Source: Saccharomyces mikatae IFO 1815
Lineage: Eukaryota; Ascomycota; Saccharomycetes; Saccharomycetales; Saccharomycetaceae
Length of the DNA: 64,000 nt
Reading direction: 5' to 3'
Assembly: GCF_947241705.1 (NCBI RefSeq)
Contig: NC_079270.1
Span: 806,001 to 870,000 of the forward strand
The position numbers were made by a program, and so were the translations under genes. This document shows, in pieces, positions 57,238-64,000 of this stretch. Each line of letters begins with the position of its first letter. Positions within the stretch are counted from its first letter, which is position 1. The notes below the pieces were generated by a model. The model saw only the letters and a program-made list of their open reading frames with translations. It was not told the DNA's origin and ran no database searches.

Positions 57238-60200
57238 ATGAATCGAACAGTCTCTACACTGTCATCTATTGTTACTGATGCATCCGTGGAAATACCATCA
57301 ATATCTAACATCATTAATACCGAATTACCTATATCGGACGTCTATTATTACACTCTGAAACTCATTTTATTAGATTACATCAATGAACCGCGCTTTAGAG
57401 ACACAGTTTTACAATCGAATAAAACAATAACTTCAAGAGTTCTATCTGACAAAACAAATCATCAACAAGTACAACATGGAAAGAAAATATTGGTTGATAA
57501 GCAAGACGACATGTCAGAACGTGATATAGTACAAGCAACTTTACGGATAATGAAAGGAAAGTTGGCACAATTATCAGGTAATAAGAGCTTGGCGCCGAAT
57601 GAGATGCATTGGAAAAGTATTGTGAAAATGTACTATAGCATACTTGATTCTTCTAATGCAGACACCTTTTTGAAGATGAGTCAAATGGAAGAAGTGGTTG
57701 GATATTTCACGAATATCGCCAGTAATGAACTAAAAAAAATGACCGTTGAGAATTCACGTGAGGAATTGTTCAGTGAAGTTGCTTTTTTTATAGATCTGAT
57801 AATTGATGTACTTCCAGATAGTTGTGCAAATATTATAAAGAGACTGCTTGATTATAAGATTAATATCAAAAAAGGTGAGAAGACAGCAAAAAAAAAAAGA
57901 GTTACTTCCCCGGCAGCAGTTCCTCAATATAGAAGTATTTCTGGCAGCACAATCAATGATAAACAACCTTCTTTCAAAGTCCAAGATATCTCGCATATGA
58001 AGTACTTTATGCAGTTGTTCGAAATAGACGAAAAGAAACTTCAACAAGATGTAATAGCGGTTAAGGACGATTCTACAAATCCCATTTTTTGCGGTGAACT
58101 AAGATATCTTAGAAAGAAAATTAAGAAGGATAATGGTTTTTTGACTGCATCTGATTTTTCAAGTGACAGAGATTATATTCTATGGAAGAACTACGAACTT
58201 CTTGAAATTGCCAACTTGATGGATCGATTTGGAACTGGTGAAAAAGTAACCTCTCACGGAAATCGTCTCATACCTAAGGATGCAAAAAGTGCATTCGTCC
58301 GTCTCATAAGCCTTGTTTTGAGAAAAGAATGTTCTAATACCATAAACTCTATAAATCTTTCTCAAGAAGCTTTATTTTTTTTTCATAAATCAGCGAGATA
58401 TTGGAGGATAGAATATCCTTCCACTATATCCTCCTTGATATATTCGGCAGCAAATTTAAGCATTTTAGAAGATGAAGAAATCAATATTCCAATAGCCGAG
58501 AATTTGTTTTCTGTCATTCGCAATAAGTACCTGTGTTCAGATGATAATCTTGATCCATCCGCCTGGAATATCCCGGATCGCTATTTATGGGCAGCAAACC
58601 TTTTTCATACTACAGATCAATCTATGAGAACGATAAATAACCTTCTGACAGCGATTTTTTCAAGTACGAAGCCGAAATTCTCTCCTGTCTTGTCCTTTTA
58701 TTATTCCAGTATTGTTGAAGATCCAGCAATGGAATTCTACGAGGTGCAGTACGTAGCCGTAAAGAAATATTGGATCAAAGTATTCAAGAAAACTCTTTTC
58801 AAGACATCAGAGAATTATTTCGTCTCTCTTCTGCAAGACATGCTAAAGGTTAACACAATAGAAATTCAAAGTGTTCAGAATCTCGTAGAGACAATCATAG
58901 ATACCATAAAAGCAATTCAAAAACGTTACAGTAAACCTTTATTGGATGAAATATCCTTACCGAGGCAATGCGCAATATTTTTATGTGAAGTGTATGGTTC
59001 AGATTCCTTAAAACTAATAAAAACTGCAGAAAAAAGTACTATGAAAAATATTGGAGAAAGTTTCGGTCCGATAGATGCACTAGATATGTATGATGTATTA
59101 AAAGAGCTAAGGCAGATTTACATGCAGGTGAAACCAAAAGGGAAATTTTTTTTCAATCTTGAAGATTACTTTATCAAATACTTAACCCGATTATGCGATG
59201 ATGTCAGCCGCAATGTTCAGAAAGTCATTAAAACTTCAATTGAAAGTGAAAATTGGGAGCCCATAAATGACCAAGATCATTTTAGTAGATCTGTTTTGGA
59301 TATATTTAAAATGATAAATGAATCGATTAGCATGTTCGAAAAATTTGGTTGGGAAAATGAATTTCAACTGGCACAAATAACCACAGTGATCCTGAAGGCT
59401 TTTTCGGATGGCATGCTTTCATATTCGACTCAAGTTATGAGATTAATTCAGGCGGATTTACAGGAGGGTGATGAGCCGTCGTACTCTTTAGAAAGCTCAG
59501 ACTCTCAATCTTCACTTATTCTTAGTGATGTCAACCCAAATCATGAACGTTCAAGAAGTAGCAGGTTATTTGAAGATTTGAAGAATGTAGTTAAATCAAC
59601 TCCGAAGGTGGTAGCGCCTGCTCCTTATCAGTTCAAGAAGCGTACGTGTGTACTACTAAATGATCTTGATAAGGCGCTTTTCCTCTTAGAAAACTTTGAA
59701 GAAAAAGCAGATCCATCAAGAATAACATCTATTATCTCTCAGTATCATTCCTCTCATGAACCAGGTGATAATAGGAAATCATTCGATGACCAGAATATGA
59801 AGCAAGTTTATACTCTTAGGATTATTGGTGCCGATAATATTAAAGGCTTTAGCAAGACAGGTCTTTCGAACTCTTATGTTTCTGTAAGAAACATTACTTT
59901 GCAACGGGAAATAGGGACGACCAAGATCGTCACAAGATCAATCGCTCCCAAATGGGATGAAGAGTTCGTGTTCGAATCTCCGTTCGGGAAGTCAAACGAT
60001 ATTATGTTCACTATATGGCACCATCCACTCAGTAGATTGAAAGGTTTAGCAGAAGACGATTTATGTGGAAAAGCTAACATGAAATTTAGTCCGAGAAAAC
60101 TCAAGGATGATGGGTTTCCTATCGACTTTTCTCTCACTTTGAGCCCACAGGGAACCCTATACTGTCAAATCTCCCTGGAAAGCGAGAGAATAGACGCAGT

Positions 60201-61107
60201 TTCCTCTATGGGAAGGATATATAGATCTTTCAGCAGGTCAAGAGATCGTGCAGTAAATTTGATAGTCAATAAATTTTCTGACTTTATTGCTTTTGCCTTT
60301 TCTAGAACCACATTGAAAACAGTTTGCGGTCATCACGGTACCACACTTGCATCTAATGAAACAGTATATGATGCCATTTTACCCCTATTTGATTATTTAA
60401 ATGCAAATTTGAACATTTTGGCATCAGAGCTTTCACAGAGATTATTGTTCATGGTAATGCTGAGAGCTTGGAACCTAGTTTTAGAGAATGCTGATTTACT
60501 CCTTTTACCTGCATTGAATAGCGCTAGAACTAATATATTGCGCTCAGCAAAAAAATCTATCTGGGAAAATACTATTTCAAGTACAAAAAAGGTGTCAGGA
60601 TACGGTCGTCCTTTAACTCAAACAGAAATTGAGGCTATATTTAAATGGCTTGATGCATTATGTGTAGATTTTTTTCATAACAAAGGAGAAGGCCCTCCAC
60701 TCGCAGAGCTGAAGAATGAGTATTACCAGAATATACTACTAATTCCGGCATTTTATGATAAAAACGTGTCTGAATTGAAGGACGAAATTACGCGGTTGAT
60801 TCCTGTGTATGAAGAGTATTTGAAATGGTTCTATTTGAAAAAAACTCCTATTACTTTTGCCAATAAATCCGCTGGAACAATATCTCGAAAAAAATCTCTA
60901 GCAGCTAACATAGTGAAAGAGCCTAAACAACAATTGGAACGTGATGCAGAAGTAATGAATATTATATTAAGAATTTTGATTGCGAAAGGCCAACATGATT
61001 ATGTTCATCGCATTTTGCATGATAGGAAGGATCTTGTTAATACTATGAAGAACAGGAGAGCTGTGAGTAAAGCTGTTAACTCTACAGTGAAAAAGAGCAG
61101 AAATTAA
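57238..61107 (+). CDS. Large C2/MUN-like domain protein (YOR296W orthologue)
   Basis: 1,289 residues, equal to YOR296W, an uncharacterised fungal protein. A C2 domain starts near 857 (YTLRIIGADNIKGFSKTGLSNSYVSVR ... PKWDEEFVFESPFGK), flanked by helical regions resembling the Munc13-type MHD/MUN arrangement, which suggests a role in vesicle tethering or priming, as an inference from architecture only. Of the usual C2 calcium-binding aspartates, only some are visible, so calcium binding is doubtful. Basic C-terminus. No membrane segment. Confidence 0.92.
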   Translation: MNRTVSTLSSIVTDASVEIPSISNIINTELPISDVYYYTLKLILLDYINEPRFRDTVLQSNKTITSRVLSDKTNHQQVQHGKKILVDKQDDMSERDIVQATLRIMKGKLAQLSGNKSLAPNEMHWKSIVKMYYSILDSSNADTFLKMSQMEEVVGYFTNIASNELKKMTVENSREELFSEVAFFIDLIIDVLPDSCANIIKRLLDYKINIKKGEKTAKKKRVTSPAAVPQYRSISGSTINDKQPSFKVQDISHMKYFMQLFEIDEKKLQQDVIAVKDDSTNPIFCGELRYLRKKIKKDNGFLTASDFSSDRDYILWKNYELLEIANLMDRFGTGEKVTSHGNRLIPKDAKSAFVRLISLVLRKECSNTINSINLSQEALFFFHKSARYWRIEYPSTISSLIYSAANLSILEDEEINIPIAENLFSVIRNKYLCSDDNLDPSAWNIPDRYLWAANLFHTTDQSMRTINNLLTAIFSSTKPKFSPVLSFYYSSIVEDPAMEFYEVQYVAVKKYWIKVFKKTLFKTSENYFVSLLQDMLKVNTIEIQSVQNLVETIIDTIKAIQKRYSKPLLDEISLPRQCAIFLCEVYGSDSLKLIKTAEKSTMKNIGESFGPIDALDMYDVLKELRQIYMQVKPKGKFFFNLEDYFIKYLTRLCDDVSRNVQKVIKTSIESENWEPINDQDHFSRSVLDIFKMINESISMFEKFGWENEFQLAQITTVILKAFSDGMLSYSTQVMRLIQADLQEGDEPSYSLESSDSQSSLILSDVNPNHERSRSSRLFEDLKNVVKSTPKVVAPAPYQFKKRTCVLLNDLDKALFLLENFEEKADPSRITSIISQYHSSHEPGDNRKSFDDQNMKQVYTLRIIGADNIKGFSKTGLSNSYVSVRNITLQREIGTTKIVTRSIAPKWDEEFVFESPFGKSNDIMFTIWHHPLSRLKGLAEDDLCGKANMKFSPRKLKDDGFPIDFSLTLSPQGTLYCQISLESERIDAVSSMGRIYRSFSRSRDRAVNLIVNKFSDFIAFAFSRTTLKTVCGHHGTTLASNETVYDAILPLFDYLNANLNILASELSQRLLFMVMLRAWNLVLENADLLLLPALNSARTNILRSAKKSIWENTISSTKKVSGYGRPLTQTEIEAIFKWLDALCVDFFHNKGEGPPLAELKNEYYQNILLIPAFYDKNVSELKDEITRLIPVYEEYLKWFYLKKTPITFANKSAGTISRKKSLAANIVKEPKQQLERDAEVMNIILRILIAKGQHDYVHRILHDRKDLVNTMKNRRAVSKAVNSTVKKSRN

Positions 61108-62113
61108 GGTTTTTTTACGTATACTTGTGAGCTGACCAAACCAACTACATCATACTTCATTATTGATCTAAATAAAAGGGAGGATAGGTCACGGTTGGTA
61201 ATGTTGAAAGTCCAAGTTTTCCTGACCTGTGGTTCTTTTGGTTCTTATATACATATATAAAGAAGTTAAATAAACAGTGTGGTTAGTTGTATTTTAATCG
61301 TGTTATTGTTGATTCACTGGTTCTTCATAAGGCACTGTACTCTTCTTTTTTATTTACTTCTGATTCTGAAGAAAGCCGCTTAGAGTTGAAAAATTAAACA
61401 AAAGTACAATAAACAAATGTAAAAACCAAACATGATCTTTTTTTAAAAGATTTTTTTGAAGTATATAAATAAATAGATGAGAAAATAAATAAGTTGTAGA
61501 GATAAGATAAAAACGTAATTTAAATACTTATTAAGGAAGTTATTTTCCTTTACTTTGTATGCAGAACATATATACTCTCTTATTCTTGAGACTCTGTATT
61601 TAACTCCACTGATAATCAATTAGTCTAAGATGTTAAACTAATATATTTAATATTGGGACTTAATTATTAAAAAAGATTGAGAAAAAACAAAAATATTATT
61701 AAAAGAAGAAGTTGCTCTTTTTGATTCTTCGCGCTCTAGTAGATTCAATACAGGCAAAACCAATAATAATAATAATAAAGAGGGCTGTCATAGCAATAGC
61801 GTGCCAAATGAAAAACTTGTATTTGAAATGGATGCTTTCTCTTTGGTGCAAATAAGCAAAAGGTGACCATATATCGGTGATAACCTAGCAAAATTGTAAA
61901 ATTGCTAACTATGCAGATTTTTGTATATTGTATACCTATCCAAATATTTACAGTCTAAATAGAACTACACACGCATCGAACTTTAAGAACCAAAGAGTAT
62001 ATTTTACAGTTCACTCGTCTTTCTGAACAATCTCTCCAAAATTTAAGCTCATGAACTTCAAGTACTAAGAATGAGGTCTTGAAAATGCAAAACAGGAAAT
62101 TACGTGGGTAAGG
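61108..62113. other. YOR296W-TIM18 convergent intergenic region
   Basis: 1,006 bp between two stop codons, unusually long for a convergent gap in yeast and very AT-rich. It cont­ains an open minus-strand frame at 61699-61884 listed separately. No tRNA or snoRNA recognised. Confidence 0.6.
61699..61884 (-). CDS. Possible 3' exon or remnant of a small membrane protein, unrecognised
   Basis: 61 codons plus stop on the minus strand, opening immediately after a TAG that is preceded by a T-rich tract, as at a yeast 3' splice site. The translation has Trp, His and Cys, then a hydrophobic segment (AIAMTALFIIIIIGFACIE) flanked on the C-side by RARRIKK. It looks like a single-pass tail. Its only Met is in the hydrophobic part, so an upstream exon would be needed. 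I found no TACTAAC branch point or GTATGT in the 230 bp upstream, so it may be a relic or chance. No family recognised. Confidence 0.3.
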   Translation of the reverse strand, partial: VITDIWSPFAYLHQRESIHFKYKFFIWHAIAMTALFIIIIIGFACIESTRARRIKKSNFFF

Positions 62114-62698
62114 TCAATTTCTTCCGAATATATACAAATGATCATCGTTCTCATTCCAAAGTTTCCTTACTAAATCAACAAAACCATTCTCTTTCGTTTC
62201 TAATTCGTAAATTCCATACAAGGACAACATAGATCCTCCATAAAGAGTGTAAAGAGCTAATTTATGCCATCTTGGATACTTTTCCTTCGGTATGTAATCA
62301 ATGATACAACTCGTGAAACCATACTGTAAATATATTAAAAAGATGGAGGATAAAGACGCATCGAGCAGAGGATTCATGACCCCACCAGTAAAGGATGCGT
62401 AAAAAGGTACCATTGTTAATGGAATCAAGGAATATCTTGCTATTCTTTCATAGTCTTTTTGATAAGAATCTTCAAAGTGAGAAGACTCTGGGGGCTTAAA
62501 CATCTGTACTGAAGACGATGGTTCTTTTGTCTCATTTGCAATATTGTTTGTTTTATTTTCAGAATATAGATGACTGATACTATGAATAGTTCTTTTGGTT
62601 GAAATTGTTACTCCTGGAACAATCTTTCGTATAGGATTTCTTACAATGGTGGAAGCATTAAAAACAGGCTTCAAGCCGTGAAGGAATAGTATTGCCAT
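62114..62698 (-). CDS. TIM18: Mitochondrial TIM22 complex subunit Tim18
   Basis: 194 residues from the ATG at 62698 (192 in S. cerevisiae); an ATG twelve codons upstream (62734) is in frame but unsupported by homology. Tim18 is an Sdh4 paralogue in the inner-membrane TIM22 carrier translocase, where it pairs with Sdh3. N-terminal 60 residues form an Arg/Ser-rich presequence and variable region. Three transmembrane segments lie in the conserved part (LIPLTMVPFYASFTGG, SSIFLIYLQYGFTSCIIDY, LALYTLYGGSMLSLYGIYEL). The presequence differs most from S. cerevisiae. Confidence 0.94.
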   Translation of the reverse strand: MAILFLHGLKPVFNASTIVRNPIRKIVPGVTISTKRTIHSISHLYSENKTNNIANETKEPSSSVQMFKPPESSHFEDSYQKDYERIARYSLIPLTMVPFYASFTGGVMNPLLDASLSSIFLIYLQYGFTSCIIDYIPKEKYPRWHKLALYTLYGGSMLSLYGIYELETKENGFVDLVRKLWNENDDHLYIFGRN

Positions 62699-62977
62699 AA
62701 GTTTAAACTGCTTAGTTGCTGCAGTCCGCAACACTGTTATTTATTGTATGTGTTCCATTGTTTGGAAGAAGCCATTTTTATCAATTCTTCTCTCTCGGAA
62801 GAGTAACTTTTTCTCCAAAAATTTCCGAATGCCAAAAGGGAACAGAATGACACAAAATGAAAAATGTGGAGGTTCACAAGGCAAGATATACAACGTAGAA
62901 GAAACACAACTTACCTCAATTGAACTAATATTTTCTTTTTGCAATAAAACAGACTAGGCAAAGGTAAGAATTCTGAG

Positions 62978-64000
62978 ATGGGCTTCGTCGATTTCTTCGA
63001 AACCTATATGGTAGGTTCTAGGGTCCAATTTAAACAGTTAGATATTTCTGATTGGTTGAGCCTGACACCAAGATTGCTTACTCTTTTCGGATACTTTTTT
63101 ATCCATTCCTTTTTCACTTCAATCAGTGTCTTTCTGCAATTTGTCAATACTAGTTCCTTTTGCCTTAGATTACACCTACTATATGACAGATTTTGGTCAA
63201 ATGTACCCATAATCGGCGAGTATAAAATTCGGCTCCTTTCGAGAATACTTAGGTATACTGAGGTGAAAATAATACCAAACTTAGATAAGGCACTGGAGGT
63301 GATTGAAATATGGTTTCAATTACATTTAGTTGAAATGACCTTTGAGAAAAAAAAAAAAGTTCAAGTATTTATTAGCAGTGGAAGTGATGATCTTAACTTT
63401 TTTCAAGATAATAAATTTCAAACTACGTTAATGATATGCAACCATCGATCAGTCAATGATTATACTTTGATTAATTACTTATTCTTCAAAAGTTGTCCAA
63501 CCAAATTCTATAATAAATGGGAGCTTATACAAAAGTTAAGGAAAGGAGAAGATTTACCTGAATGGCCCCAGTTAAAATTCCTTGGTTGGGGAAAAATGTT
63601 CAACTTTCCCCAATTAGATTTACTAAAGAACATATTTTTTAAGGATGAAACTCTCACTTTATCACCAGAAAATCTAAAAGATCTTCTAGTGGCACAAAAC
63701 AACAAGGCTATAGCTATTTTTCCCGAAGTTAATATCATGAGTTTAGAGTTATCAATAATTCAAAGGAAACTAAATCAAGATTTTCCCTTTGTTATTAATT
63801 TTTACAATTTATTATACCCAAGATTCAAAAACTTTACCAGTTTGATGACTGCTTTTTCATCAATTAAAAACATTAAGAGAAAAAAAAATCACAATAATAT
63901 TATCAAGGAGGCCAGATACCTGTTTCACAGAGAAATTGATAAATTGGTTCATAAGAGTATAACAATGGAGCCTTCCAATATGTCCGATAAGATATTACCG
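62978..64000 (+). CDS. MUM3: Mum3, acyltransferase-like sporulation protein, 3' end cut off
   Basis: First 341 codons of about 479; the gene runs off the right edge. Mum3 is needed for spore-wall outer layer formation and resembles glycerolipid acyltransferases. Hydrophobic segment near 35-60 ([23 protein letters not shown]). The acyltransferase block I motif HX4D is visible as NHRSVND, with His156 and Asp161; the FPEV segment near 240 may correspond to the FPEGTR block. The ATG at 62978 gives [18 protein letters not shown], as recalled. Divergent from TIM18. Confidence 0.94.
   Translation, partial: MGFVDFFETYMVGSRVQFKQLDISDWLSLTPRLLTLFGYFFIHSFFTSISVFLQFVNTSSFCLRLHLLYDRFWSNVPIIGEYKIRLLSRILRYTEVKIIPNLDKALEVIEIWFQLHLVEMTFEKKKKVQVFISSGSDDLNFFQDNKFQTTLMICNHRSVNDYTLINYLFFKSCPTKFYNKWELIQKLRKGEDLPEWPQLKFLGWGKMFNFPQLDLLKNIFFKDETLTLSPENLKDLLVAQNNKAIAIFPEVNIMSLELSIIQRKLNQDFPFVINFYNLLYPRFKNFTSLMTAFSSIKNIKRKKNHNNIIKEARYLFHREIDKLVHKSITMEPSNMSDKILP

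Noticed and set aside
61895-61955. Plus-strand intron signals (TGCTAAC then CAG)
   Set aside because: A branch-like TGCTAAC and TTTACAG are correctly spaced, but no donor or open exon accompanies them.

Overview
The window is a dense stretch of nuclear chromosome from a budding yeast of the genus Saccharomyces. Compact single-exon genes, one ribosomal-protein gene with a GTATGT...TACTAAC...CAG intron, PAC/RRPE, Rap1, Reb1 and proteasome-type promoter motifs, and protein-level similarity across the whole window all point there. Gene content and order match, as I recall them, the right arm of S. cerevisiae chromosome XV from RPT4 (YOR259C) to MUM3 (YOR298W) with no rearrangement. Many scattered amino-acid differences from the S. 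cerevisiae proteins suggest a sister species rather than S. cerevisiae; I cannot say which. I saw no Ty element, solo LTR, other mobile element or CRISPR array.

Left third (1-20 kb): RPT4 (3' end cut by the window edge) and RPN8 are proteasome genes with PACE-type motifs in their promoters; between them lies GCD1 (eIF2B gamma), followed by GPN2, DSE3, RBL2, PNT1, HRK1, PAC1, VPH1 and FSF1. A 1.5-kb gap between HRK1 and PAC1 is the largest stretch without a confident gene.

Middle (20-42 kb): YTM1, TPO4, MOD5, RIM20, CAF20, HEM4, RFM1, FSH3, PLP2, YOR283W, HUA2, the tandem rhodaneses RDL1/RDL2, RRP36, MPD1, YOR289W and a tRNA-Ala(UGC). Three H/ACA snoRNA genes were found by folding and guide-pairing by eye: SNR8 (between FSF1 and YTM1), and SNR31 and SNR5, divergently transcribed between CAF20 and HEM4.

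Right third (42-64 kb): SNF2, YPK9, YOR292C, RPS10A (spliced), RRS1, UAF30, YOR296W, TIM18 and MUM3 (cut by the right edge). Ribosome production is a recurring theme: YTM1, RRS1, RRP36, RPS10A, UAF30 and the three snoRNAs, several with PAC and/or RRPE promoter elements. Otherwise the neighbours are functionally mixed, as usual in yeast.

Most notable for a second look: the three snoRNAs (one apparently ending in an AUA rather than ACA box), an unrecognised 61-codon membrane-protein-like reading frame at 61699-61884 that opens directly at a possible 3' splice site, a 25-bp palindrome made of overlapping RRPE elements before YTM1, a six-residue cysteine-periodic repeat in HRK1, and a perfect 9-bp hairpin in the RPS10A intron. 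No wholly new biological system was evident.
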